Source of the DNA: Burkholderiaceae bacterium
Lineage (GTDB): Bacteria > Pseudomonadota > Gammaproteobacteria > Burkholderiales > Burkholderiaceae_B
DNA: 39,883 nucleotides
Reading direction: 5' to 3'
Assembly (NCBI GenBank): GCA_030728985.1
Contig: JANQYI010000013.1
Location: 1 to 39,883, forward strand
Both the position numbers and the translations under genes were made by a program. This document shows, in pieces, positions 29,137 through 36,574 of the stretch (its first letter is position 1; each line of letters opens with the position of its first letter). A model generated the notes under the pieces. That model was given only the letters and a program-made list of their open reading frames with translations, was not told the origin of the DNA and made no database searches.

Positions 29137-29921
29137 CCACTGAAGAAAAATCCCACGAAACCGAGCAAACCGGTGACAGTTTTATGTCTCACCTTGTCGA
29201 ACTGCGCACACGACTTTTACGTGCAGTCGGTACGATGCTTGTTGTTTTTATCGCACTCTTCATTTACCCCGGGGCCTCTGTTATTTACGATTTACTTGCC
29301 GCTCCCATGCTGGCCTCTCTGCCCGAAGGCACACGCATGATCGCAACCGGCGTGATTACTCCCTTTATGGTCCCGGTCAAAGTCACGATGATGGCTGCGT
29401 TTGTAGTGTCACTGCCTGTGGTGCTTTATCAGGTCTGGGCTTTTGTGGCTCCCGGACTTTACCGCCATGAGCAACGTCTGGCTTTGCCGTTAATTGTTTC
29501 AAGTTCGCTCCTGTTTTTAGCAGGCATGGCATTTTGTTACTTTGTGGTGTTCAAAACTGTTTTTAGTTTCATCGCAACCTTTGCCCCAGAGTCAATTACG
29601 CCCGCGCCTGACATCGAAGCCTATCTGGGCTTTGTCATGACCATGTTTTTGGCGTTTGGTATCACTTTTGAAGTGCCTGTCGCCGTAATCCTTCTTGTCC
29701 GAATGGGTATTGTGACGATTACCCAGCTCCAGCAAGCGCGTGGCTATGTCGTGGTCGGCGCCTTCGTCATTGCCGCCGTTGTGACACCACCCGATGTTGT
29801 CAGCCAATTTTTACTTGCGGTACCCTTGTGGGTCCTTTATGAGGTTGGGATTTTGTTGGCACGCGGCATCAAAGCACGCGCCGAAGACCCAAAAACAGAT
29901 GCCAACGATTCCACAAGTTGA
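29133..29921 (+). CDS. tatC: Sec-independent translocase component TatC
   Basis: A six-helix membrane protein of 262 residues that recognises the twin-arginine signal. It contains [15 protein letters not shown] near the N-terminus, [12 protein letters not shown] and [19 protein letters not shown], all family hallmarks. The start is taken as TTG 29133, which overlaps the tatB stop (TTGA) and gives a charged leader of about 17 residues as seen in relatives; ATG 29184 is the alternative. The TGA stop sits in an intrinsic terminator that closes the array begun at mlaF. Confidence 0.94.
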   Translation: MTTEEKSHETEQTGDSFMSHLVELRTRLLRAVGTMLVVFIALFIYPGASVIYDLLAAPMLASLPEGTRMIATGVITPFMVPVKVTMMAAFVVSLPVVLYQVWAFVAPGLYRHEQRLALPLIVSSSLLFLAGMAFCYFVVFKTVFSFIATFAPESITPAPDIEAYLGFVMTMFLAFGITFEVPVAVILLVRMGIVTITQLQQARGYVVVGAFVIAAVVTPPDVVSQFLLAVPLWVLYEVGILLARGIKARAEDPKTDANDSTS

Positions 29922-29938
29922 AAAAAACTTGTTTTTTC
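29913..29938 (+). terminator. Intrinsic terminator at the end of the mla-his-tat array
   Basis: ACAAGTT (29913-29919) pairs with AACTTGT (29926-29932) around a six-base A-rich loop and is followed by an unbroken run of T. The tatC stop (29919-29921) lies at the edge of the loop. Confidence 0.8.
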
Positions 29939-30075
29939 TCAGTTTTTGCTAAAAAGTGCTTTATAGTACGAAAAGCGTATATATCTTGTCCTTTTAATCT
30001 TGGACTTCGCGTTATCTGTACTCTAAAAGGTAGACTCACTTACAACCAATCTGCAAGAACCATAAAGGGATCACC

Positions 30076-30438
30076 GTGCTAGCTCATCGCCTCAAACAGG
30101 CCCGCCTTCGCGCAGGCTTGTCTCAAGAAAAACTTGGCAAACTTGCCGGGATTGATCCTATGTCCGCCAGTGCTAGGATGAACCAATATGAGCGGGGTAA
30201 ACACTCCCCAGACTACGCGCTGATGTGTCGCGTCGCTGACATTCTTCAAATGCCTGTCAGTTGGTTTTATACCGAAGACGAAGAGCTCGCGCGACTTCAA
30301 GAAATTTTCTACCACCTTAGCCCAATCGTCCGACGCCCTCTATTGACGCAAGCAGAAAATCTGTTTGTTGCCAATCCGCCGAGCTCGAACAACGCGCAAA
30401 CTGAAGCTTCCTCCGTCACGCCTTCCGCCGCCGAATGA
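30076..30438 (+). CDS. XRE-family helix-turn-helix regulator
   Basis: The 120-residue protein has an N-terminal Cro/CI-type HTH: RLKQARLRAGLSQEKLGKLAGI with recognition-helix region SASARMNQYERGKHSPDYALMCRVADIL (about residues 5-52). A short helical tail (LARLQEIFYHLSPIVRRPLL) is perhaps for dimerisation. The start is GTG 30076 with AGGGA at good spacing. The 130 bp upstream after the terminator are AT-rich and probably hold its promoter, though no pair is convincing. The target is unknown. Nothing ties it to the tat or pet genes beyond position. Confidence 0.8.
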   Translation: MLAHRLKQARLRAGLSQEKLGKLAGIDPMSASARMNQYERGKHSPDYALMCRVADILQMPVSWFYTEDEELARLQEIFYHLSPIVRRPLLTQAENLFVANPPSSNNAQTEASSVTPSAAE

Positions 30439-30439
30439 G

Positions 30440-30782
30440 TCAACATGGTCTGACAGGCCGCTGAGAGACAGGCTTCCCTCGTAACAGGCTTGCGACAATC
30501 ACTCCTTCGGAATGCTTAAGCTTAAAAGCTTTCGCCAGATCGGTGGAGACATTCTACGTCTTCCACTCCCTCGATAACGTGATAATTTGCACTGTTGACA
30601 ATTTTCAGCGCGGCGCCAGCAACCGCACCCGCTTAAGAACCGTGCGCCTGAGGCTCGGCAGGCGGGGATATCGGACTTGACCCAAGTGACTTCAGCCAAT
30701 CCGGACGCAAAGTCACCAGCACGAATAAAATCGCGATACAAACCATGACTGTCTGAGCAAATATCAGCCAAATACCACGCAT
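30440..30782 (-). pseudogene. Remnant of a DegS/HtrA-like membrane-anchored serine protease gene
   Basis: Read leftward from ATG 30782, the sequence encodes a signal-anchor (MRGIWLIFAQTVMV, then CIAILFVLVTLRPDWL) and a Pro-rich linker, then meets an in-frame TAA at 30635-30633. The same frame continues AGAVAGAALKIVNSAN (30632-30585), which resembles the (Y)ADAV..AAPAVVNI opening of the HtrA protease domain. In another frame 30553-30467 reads NVSTDLAKAFKLKHSEG then VIVASLLRGKPV, which resembles the start of an HtrA PDZ domain. The protease core with the His-Asp-Ser triad is gone, and only about 340 bp remain of an expected 1.1-1.2 kb. Family assignment is by recognition, not by search. This fills the gap between the XRE gene and the Nif3-like gene. 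Confidence 0.72.
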
Positions 30783-30800
30783 CTTTTTACCAGGAAAATG

Positions 30801-31559
30801 ATGAAAACCATTGCAACCCGTGAACTGTGTGCATGGCTTGATGCCACACTCAACGCTGCTTCATTTGCCGACTACTGTCCAAACGGCTTGCAAGTTGAAG
30901 GCAAGTCAACAGTCTCGCATATTATCGCGGGCGTGACAGCCAGCCAGACGCTGATCAATGTGGCAAGCGAGCGTGGCGCCGACGCGATCCTTGTGCATCA
31001 TGGCTGGTTTTGGAAGGGTGAGGACCCCAGGATTTTAGGTACACGCAAAAAAAGGCTTGCCAGCCTGCTTGCGAACGATCTCAACCTGATTGCCTACCAC
31101 CTTCCCTTGGATGCGCATCCACAGCTAGGTAACAATGCGCAGCTAGCCCGGATTCTTGGATTGACGCCCAGGGCTGACACGGCGGGGGCCCGCGGCTTAG
31201 TCTGGTTGGGGAACATGCCCGGGGCGGCTACCCTAGGAGAGGTCGCCGCACAGGTCGAGCGAGCGCTCGGGCGCGTGCCTCAAGTCATCGGTGATGGCGG
31301 CATGCCCGCACAGAGCCTGGCATGGTGCACGGGTGCCGCGCAAAGCATGCTGGGAGAGGCGATTGACGCAGGCGCCCAAGTGTTCATTACGGGTGAAATC
31401 TCCGAACAAACGGTCCATTTGGCCCGCGAAACGGGCACAGGATTTATCAGTGCGGGACACCACGCCACCGAGCGCTATGGCGTTCAGGCGCTCGGTGCAG
31501 CCATTGAAAAAGAGTTTGGCATCAACGTGGAGTTTGTCGACATCGACAACCCGGTGTGA
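30801..31559 (+). CDS. Nif3-like dinuclear metal-centre protein (YbgI/DUF34)
   Basis: The 252-residue product shows the family metal-binding pattern: YCPNGLQVEG, ILVHHGWFWKGEDP, AYHLPLDAHPQLGNNAQLA and the C-terminal GHHATERYGVQALG. Homologues form hexameric toroids with two metal ions per subunit; suggested roles include GTP cyclohydrolase-like and repair activities, none settled. Two ATGs are adjacent (30798 and 30801); the second has the better distance to AGGA. The divergent neighbour is the wrecked protease gene. Confidence 0.88.
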   Translation: MKTIATRELCAWLDATLNAASFADYCPNGLQVEGKSTVSHIIAGVTASQTLINVASERGADAILVHHGWFWKGEDPRILGTRKKRLASLLANDLNLIAYHLPLDAHPQLGNNAQLARILGLTPRADTAGARGLVWLGNMPGAATLGEVAAQVERALGRVPQVIGDGGMPAQSLAWCTGAAQSMLGEAIDAGAQVFITGEISEQTVHLARETGTGFISAGHHATERYGVQALGAAIEKEFGINVEFVDIDNPV

Positions 31560-31586
31560 TGCCCACTAATTTTACGACTTTAAACC

Positions 31587-32039
31587 CTATTTATTTTTCA
31601 GTGCGTCCCGGATTTCGCGCAACAGCAATACATCTTCTGGCACGGGGGGCGTGACTTTCTCAGCCTCAAGCTCCATTTTATTGCGTGCCGTATTGATGGC
31701 CTTGACCATCCAGAAAATCACGAACGCCAACAAAATAAAGTTGATGACGATCGTGACGAAATTTCCCCATGCGAAAACGGTCGCCCCCGCCTTGGTCAAA
31801 TCGGCATACGTCTCGGGACCGGCATAATTAGCAGGGCGGGACAAAACAAAGAACTTATTACTGAAATCCATAGCGCCGCCCACCAGAAAATTGACCAGCG
31901 GCATGAAAATATCTTTGACAAGAGAATCGACGATTTTGCTAAACGCAGTCCCCACAATCACACCTATCGCGAGGTCCACAACATTGCCACGAACAGCAAA
32001 TGCTCGAAATTCCTTTAAAAATCCACGTGCTTGATTCAT
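31587..32039 (-). CDS. mscL: Large-conductance mechanosensitive channel
   Basis: The 150-residue inner-membrane channel opens under membrane tension in hypo-osmotic shock. It has the N-terminal amphipathic [24 protein letters not shown], a Gly/Ala-rich pore helix (TM1) with [18 protein letters not shown], a periplasmic loop, TM2 ([20 protein letters not shown]) and a charged C-terminal helix. AGGGGA precedes the ATG. It converges on the Nif3-like gene, and its promoter overlaps the control region of petA. Confidence 0.96.
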   Translation of the reverse strand: MNQARGFLKEFRAFAVRGNVVDLAIGVIVGTAFSKIVDSLVKDIFMPLVNFLVGGAMDFSNKFFVLSRPANYAGPETYADLTKAGATVFAWGNFVTIVINFILLAFVIFWMVKAINTARNKMELEAEKVTPPVPEDVLLLREIRDALKNK

Positions 32040-32079
32040 TTCTTGATTCCCCTGATGGAAGTGTGTTCATGGTGAGGCT

Positions 32080-32108
32080 ATAATAAGAGGTTAGAAAATT
32101 TGATTCAA
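32080..32108 (-). promoter_or_regulatory. mscL promoter, overlapping a possible petA -10
   Basis: On the minus strand TTGAAT (32108-32103) and TATTAT (32085-32080) are 17 bp apart and point at mscL. On the plus strand a perfect TATAAT lies at 32079-32084, about 90 bp before the petA ATG, though without a good -35. If both are used, the -10 boxes are superimposed and the two promoters should exclude each other. Confidence 0.5.
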
Positions 32109-32172
32109 GTTTAGTGTGAACCAGTCTGCAACGCGTGCGCTCAGCCGCGTTGGCTGTAATAAGGATAGGAAG

Positions 32173-32814
32173 ATGAGTCAGGATTCGATTGTGCATGACG
32201 ACGAAGGCGCGGTTCCCCAAACCTTGCCCTCCGACCCTTCGCGCCGCTTCTGGATCGGCACAACCTGTGCCGTTGGCGGCGTCGCTGGAGCTGCATTAGC
32301 TGTTCCCTTCGTTAGTACGTTTGCGCCGTCTGAAAAGGCCCGCGCAGCGGGTGCTCCTGTCGAAGTCGACATCAGCACCATCCCTCTAGGCGAAATGCGC
32401 ACGGTTGAGTGGCGCGGCAAGCCGGTTTGGGTGCTTCATCGCACCAAAGAACAACTCGCCACACTTAAACAAAACGATCCATTTCTTGCGGATCCCAACT
32501 CGAATCGACCCGGCTATACGCCTCCTTACGCCAGAAATGAATGGCGCTCGCGTAAGCCCGACATGTTTGTGGCCGTCGGGATCTGCTCACATCTTGGATG
32601 CGCGCCGACGCCTAAGTTTCAAACAGGCCCACAGCCCAGCCTTCCCGACAACTGGGATGGCGGCTTTTTATGTCCTTGCCATGGCTCGACGTTCGATATA
32701 GCCGGTCGTGTTTATAAAAACAAGCCCGCACCTGACAACCTCGAAGTCCCGCCTTACCAGTACCTGAGCGACACACGAATCCTGATCGGTGTCGACGAGG
32801 ATAACAAGGCCTAA
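32173..32814 (+). CDS. petA: Ubiquinol-cytochrome c reductase iron-sulfur (Rieske) subunit
   Basis: Takes an electron from ubiquinol through its 2Fe-2S cluster and passes it to cytochrome c1. The 213-residue product has a twin-arginine membrane anchor (SRRFWIGTTCAVGGVAG, R24-R25), so it should be inserted by the Tat system encoded a few kilobases upstream. The Rieske motifs are CSHLGC and CPCHGS. The start is ATG 32173 with AGGA upstream; an ATG at 32116 would place 19 non-conserved residues before it. It is first in petABC. Confidence 0.96.
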   Translation: MSQDSIVHDDEGAVPQTLPSDPSRRFWIGTTCAVGGVAGAALAVPFVSTFAPSEKARAAGAPVEVDISTIPLGEMRTVEWRGKPVWVLHRTKEQLATLKQNDPFLADPNSNRPGYTPPYARNEWRSRKPDMFVAVGICSHLGCAPTPKFQTGPQPSLPDNWDGGFLCPCHGSTFDIAGRVYKNKPAPDNLEVPPYQYLSDTRILIGVDEDNKA

Positions 32815-32871
32815 CAAGCCTTTGATTAACAACGCACACTGCGACACTGATTCAAGTAAAGGAGCCGTTTC

Positions 32872-34251
32872 ATGGCTGGCGAAAAATCCGTCGAAACGAC
32901 CGGACTGCTAGGTTGGATAGATCAGCGCTTTCCGCTGACATCGACCTATAAAGCACATTTGTCCGAGTACTACGCACCAAAAAATTTCAATTTTTGGTAT
33001 TTTTTTGGTGCATTATCTTTGTTGGTTCTAGTGTTACAAATCGTGACTGGAATTTTCCTTGTCATGCACTATAAGCCAGATGCTCAATACGCATTTCAAT
33101 CGATCGAATACATCATGCGCGAAGTCCCGGGCGGATGGTTTATCCGTTACATGCACTCAACAGGCGCATCGATGTTTTTTATCGTCGTCTACCTTCATAT
33201 GACTCGCGCGCTGATTTATGGCTCCTACCGCAAACCACGCGAACTCGTCTGGATTTTTGGTGTTGGCATTTTCTTGTGTCTGATGGCTGAAGCCTTTTTT
33301 GGCTACCTCCTGCCCTGGGGCCAAATGTCCTTCTGGGGTGCACAAGTCATCGTGAACTTGTTCTCCGCCATTCCCTTTATTGGACCTGAGTTATCCATCT
33401 GGATTCGCGGCGACTACGTTGTATCCGATGCAACACTCAATCGCTTTTTTGCTTTCCATGTTGTGGCCATTCCCTTGGTACTTTTAGGATTAGTGGCTGC
33501 CCACGTGATCGCTTTGCACGAAGTCGGCTCAAACAATCCTGACGGTGTCGATATCAAAGCCAAGAAAGACAAGCACGGTCGCCCATTGGATGGTATCCCT
33601 TTCCATCCTTTCTACACCGTGCATGACATCTTGGGTGTCACGGGTTTCTTCATCGTTTTCATGGCAATTATTTTCTTTGCTCCGGAGATGGGGGGTTACT
33701 TCCTAGAATTCAACAATTTCCTACCTGCTGATCCACTCAAGACCCCCCTGCATATTGCTCCCGTCTGGTATTTCACGCCGTTTTATTCCATGCTGCGCGC
33801 AACCACCGATGACTTTACCTGGGTGTTGGCTGGCGCCTCGGTGTTGGCGGCAATTGTGATGTTCTTCAAAACCAAAGGTCTTGCCAAGCTGATCGTTCCA
33901 ATCACGTTGATTGTTGTGGCCGTTCTTCTGCGCGCCATTGACGCAAAGTTTTGGGGTGTGGTCGCAATGGGTGGCTCGGTCGTGTTGTTGTTTTTCCTGC
34001 CCTGGCTCGATTACAGCCCTGTCAAGTCGATCCGTTACCGTCCTAGCTGGCACAAAGTCTTGTACGGCATCTTCTTTGTCAACTTTATCGTGCTAGGTTA
34101 TCTGGGTACGCAGGCTCCGACCGACATCTTTAACTTGATGTCGCAAATCGGAACACTCATTTATTTGGCGTTCTTTTTGCTGATGCCTATCTGGAGTCGC
34201 CTTGGAACGTTCAAACCGGTCCCAGACCGTGTCACCTTCCACGCACATTGA
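32872..34251 (+). CDS. petB: Cytochrome b of the bc1 complex
   Basis: The 459-residue membrane subunit holds haems bL and bH and both quinone sites. Haem-ligating His residues are visible in RYMHSTGASMFF with VVYLHMTRAL, and in RFFAFHVVAIP with VAAHVIALHEVGSNNP. The Qo-site motif, PEWY in many species, reads APVWYFTPFYSMLR, a PVWY variant common in proteobacteria. AAAGGAG precedes the ATG. The gene lies between petA and petC. Confidence 0.97.
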   Translation: MAGEKSVETTGLLGWIDQRFPLTSTYKAHLSEYYAPKNFNFWYFFGALSLLVLVLQIVTGIFLVMHYKPDAQYAFQSIEYIMREVPGGWFIRYMHSTGASMFFIVVYLHMTRALIYGSYRKPRELVWIFGVGIFLCLMAEAFFGYLLPWGQMSFWGAQVIVNLFSAIPFIGPELSIWIRGDYVVSDATLNRFFAFHVVAIPLVLLGLVAAHVIALHEVGSNNPDGVDIKAKKDKHGRPLDGIPFHPFYTVHDILGVTGFFIVFMAIIFFAPEMGGYFLEFNNFLPADPLKTPLHIAPVWYFTPFYSMLRATTDDFTWVLAGASVLAAIVMFFKTKGLAKLIVPITLIVVAVLLRAIDAKFWGVVAMGGSVVLLFFLPWLDYSPVKSIRYRPSWHKVLYGIFFVNFIVLGYLGTQAPTDIFNLMSQIGTLIYLAFFLLMPIWSRLGTFKPVPDRVTFHAH

Positions 34252-34277
34252 GCTTAAACTTTATTTACGGAATGACC

Positions 34278-35129
34278 ATGATCAAGAAGCTGCTTTGTGC
34301 TCTTGCCCTAGTGATCACATGCTCCAGCGTAAACGCTGCTGGCGGCAACATCCCTCTTGAGCGCGCGCCCGACCGCATCAGCGACGTCGCATCTCTCCAA
34401 AACGGTGCGAAGTTGTTTGTGAACTACTGTCTGAACTGTCACAGCGCCGTTGCCATGCGTTACAACAAACTCAAAGATATTGGTCTGACCGACCAGCAAA
34501 TCCGCGAAAGCTTGTTGTTCACAGGTGACAAGGTGGGTGATTTAATGATGGGAACAACTTCCGTCAAAGATGGTAAGGCCTGGTTCGGTGCAGCACCTCC
34601 TGACCTGTCGTTGATGGCGCGCGCCAAATCCATCAATGCAGGCCCCACCGGCTCCGACTACATCTACACATACATGCGCACGTTCTATCGGGATACGAGC
34701 AAGATCACAGGCTGGGACAATCTCGCCTTCCCGAGTGCTGGTATGCCCCATGTATTGTGGGAGCGTCAAGGTCCTCGCGAAATGACAGTGATCACGACAC
34801 AAAAAACTGCTGCGAATGCGGGCAAGCCTGCAGGCTGGGAGCGCATTTCAACGACTTATGACTCTGCGGGTTATGTGTCTAACAAAGTCGAGACGCTTGC
34901 AAACTACACTGGTAAACCCACGGTTGAACATAAATTTAAGCCCCTTGACCCACAACGCGCAGCTGCCTACGATCGCGATATGGCTGATCTGACTGGCTTT
35001 ATGACTTGGATGGCTGAGCCTAATCAGCTTAAGCGTAAACAAATTGGTGTTTGGGTGTTGCTTTTCCTCGGTATCTTCTTTGTGATCGCTTGGCGCCTAA
35101 ATGCATCGTACTGGAAACACGTCAGATAG
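34278..35129 (+). CDS. petC: Cytochrome c1 of the bc1 complex
   Basis: The 283-residue membrane-anchored cytochrome receives electrons from the Rieske protein and hands them to soluble cytochrome c. It has a cleavable signal peptide (cut near VNA-AGG), the haem motif CLNCH at 51-55, the Met-ligand region near AFPSAGMPHVLWE, and a C-terminal membrane helix (IGVWVLLFLGIFFVIAWRL). The start is ATG 34278, six bases after GGA; ATG 34272 and TTG 34248 (overlapping the petB stop) are alternatives. It is followed by a strong terminator. Confidence 0.95.
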   Translation: MIKKLLCALALVITCSSVNAAGGNIPLERAPDRISDVASLQNGAKLFVNYCLNCHSAVAMRYNKLKDIGLTDQQIRESLLFTGDKVGDLMMGTTSVKDGKAWFGAAPPDLSLMARAKSINAGPTGSDYIYTYMRTFYRDTSKITGWDNLAFPSAGMPHVLWERQGPREMTVITTQKTAANAGKPAGWERISTTYDSAGYVSNKVETLANYTGKPTVEHKFKPLDPQRAAAYDRDMADLTGFMTWMAEPNQLKRKQIGVWVLLFLGIFFVIAWRLNASYWKHVR

Positions 35130-35143
35130 TTGATTTAATTGGG

Positions 35144-35178
35144 GCCAGCGTCTGCTTGACGTAGACGCTGGCTTTTTG
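35144..35178 (+). terminator. Intrinsic terminator of the petABC operon
   Basis: GCCAGCGTCT (35144-35153) and AGACGCTGGC (35163-35172) form a perfect 10-bp stem with a 9-base loop, followed by TTTTTGCTTTTTT. It separates petABC from sspA. Confidence 0.92.
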
Positions 35179-35217
35179 CTTTTTTATCTGTTTTTATTTT
35201 TAGGACGGAAATCCATC

Positions 35218-35829
35218 ATGATGGTCCTTTACTCCGGAACCACCTGCCCATTCTCACATCGCTGCCGCTTTGTGTTGTTCGAGAAGGGCATGGATTTTGA
35301 AATTCGTGACATCGACTTGTTCAACAAACCGGAGGATATCTCTGTCATGAATCCCTATGGGCAAGTGCCCATTCTCGTTGAACGGGATCTGATCCTTTAT
35401 GAATCAAACATCATCAACGAATACATTGATGAGCGCTTTCCTCATCCGCAATTGATGCCCGCAGATCCCGTCATGCGTGCTCGGACTCGATTATTTTTGT
35501 ACAACTTCGAAAAAGAGTTGTTCATTCATGTAGCCGCACTCGAAGACCGTACGATCCGTGGCGACGAAAAGCGACTCAATATCGCCCGCGCGGCTGTGCG
35601 TGACCGTTTATCTCAGCTCGCGCCCTTACTTCTGAAAAATAAATATATGCTAGGCGAAGAGTTCACAATGCTCGACGTCGCGATGGCGCCACTCCTTTGG
35701 CGCCTAGATCACTATGGTATCGAACTCCCCAAAACAGCAGCGCCGATTCAAAAGTACGGTGAGCGCATTTTTTCACGCCCTGCTTATATCGAAGCACTCA
35801 CGCCCTCTGAAAAGGTCATGCGCCGTTAA
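35218..35829 (+). CDS. sspA: Stringent starvation protein A
   Basis: A GST-fold protein of 203 residues that binds RNA polymerase and modulates transcription under starvation and stress. The thioredoxin-like N-domain reads MMVLYSGTTCPFSHRCRFVL with the SNIINEYIDERFPHP segment, and the all-helical C-domain contains YMLGEEFTMLDVAMAPLLWRL. The ATG at 35218 (or 35221) follows AGGACGGAA. It is paired with sspB 11 bp downstream. Confidence 0.95.
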   Translation: MMVLYSGTTCPFSHRCRFVLFEKGMDFEIRDIDLFNKPEDISVMNPYGQVPILVERDLILYESNIINEYIDERFPHPQLMPADPVMRARTRLFLYNFEKELFIHVAALEDRTIRGDEKRLNIARAAVRDRLSQLAPLLLKNKYMLGEEFTMLDVAMAPLLWRLDHYGIELPKTAAPIQKYGERIFSRPAYIEALTPSEKVMRR

Positions 35830-35840
35830 GCGCCATCGTC

Positions 35841-36281
35841 ATGGCTGAAACCTCGACCAAGCCGTACATGCTTCGTGCTTTGCACGAATGGTGTACGGAC
35901 AATGGCTACACTCCCCAGATTGTTGTGCAGGTTGATGCCAACACTCTGGTACCAGTTGCACATGTTCGGGATGGTCAAATCACGCTCAATATTGGCGCGC
36001 TGGCTACCAATCGTCTTGTCATTGGTAACGATGCCATTGAATTTCAAGCGCGCTTCAATGGTGTAACAGAGCATTTATATGTACCCATCAACACCGTGAG
36101 TGCCATTTATGCGCGTGAAACAGGTGCTGGTATGGGTTTTGAAGTAGAGTCGTCTGCAACTGCCACAAAAAATGAACTTGAAACTTCGCCTCATGACGCG
36201 AAAGAGTCAAGCGACTCACCCGAGTCAGAGAACCCTAAACCCACGGATAGCAAGCGTCCAAAACTGAGCATCGTCAAATAA
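35841..36281 (+). CDS. sspB: ClpXP protease specificity-enhancing factor
   Basis: The 146-residue adaptor delivers ssrA-tagged proteins to ClpXP. The substrate-binding domain is at about 1-110 (YMLRALHEWCTDNGYTPQIVVQVD, LNIGALATNRLVIGND, VPINTVSAIYARETGAGM). A flexible acidic linker ends in RPKLSIVK, equivalent to the ClpX-binding XB motif at the C-terminus of other SspBs. The order sspA-sspB supports one operon. Confidence 0.95.
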   Translation: MAETSTKPYMLRALHEWCTDNGYTPQIVVQVDANTLVPVAHVRDGQITLNIGALATNRLVIGNDAIEFQARFNGVTEHLYVPINTVSAIYARETGAGMGFEVESSATATKNELETSPHDAKESSDSPESENPKPTDSKRPKLSIVK

Positions 36282-36314
36282 ATACTTACTCAAGAACGTT
36301 TCTTACAAATCATT

Positions 36315-36320
36315 TATAAT
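36315..36320 (+). promoter_or_regulatory. -10 box of the tRNA-Thr promoter
   Basis: A perfect TATAAT is followed by a G/C-rich discriminator (TCCGTCCGC), the usual arrangement of stable-RNA promoters under stringent control. It lies about 38 bp before the tRNA. No good -35 hexamer is seen at 16-18 bp upstream. Confidence 0.5.
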
Positions 36321-36358
36321 TCCGTCCGCAATTGTTGTTTTGGGTTCCTGACCCGTTT

Positions 36359-36434
36359 GCCGGAGTAGCTCAGTTGGTAGAGCAGCTCACTTGTAATGAG
36401 AAGGTCGAGGGTTCGATTCCTTTCTCCGGCACCA
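36359..36434 (+). tRNA. tRNA-Thr (anticodon UGU)
   Basis: The 76-base gene folds as a full cloverleaf: acceptor arms GCCGGAG and CTCCGGC, D-arm GCTC/GAGC, anticodon loop CTTGTAA with TGT, T-loop TTCGATT and an encoded CCA end. The outer anticodon-stem pair is a G-A mismatch. It reads ACA (and possibly other ACN) codons. The downstream gene has a different base composition, so the tRNA 3' end may be an integration boundary. Confidence 0.95.
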
Positions 36435-36464
36435 ATCAATACGCAGCTTCAGTCTATCCAGCCT

Positions 36465-36540
36465 AATACAATCGATAATAATATAGGCGTGATGTGGTTA
36501 GGACTGTCACAACAAAGTGTTGCCATCGAATGATTGTATT
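36465..36540 (+). promoter_or_regulatory. Inverted repeats upstream of the tartrate dehydratase gene
   Basis: AATACAATC (36465-36473) and GATTGTATT (36532-36540) are perfect 9-bp inverted copies with 58 bp between them. Close by, AATGAT, ATCATT and ATCATT form a second, smaller inverted and direct set (about 36529-36557). They lie in the only non-coding gap between tRNA-Thr and the gene and could be paired operators. This is pattern only; no regulator gene is adjacent. Confidence 0.35.
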
Positions 36541-36574
36541 GATCATTTCGATCATTCTCATCTGTAGGAAATAC

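Noticed and set aside
30499..30771. A 90-codon minus-strand open frame in the gap after the XRE gene
   Set aside because: It runs in a third frame across the protease remnant; the frames with recognisable HtrA-like segments are different ones, and its translation looks random.
36415..36434. tRNA-Thr 3' end as an attL site
   Set aside because: No second copy of the tRNA 3' end and no integrase gene are seen in the remaining 3.4 kb, so an att site cannot be claimed from this window.
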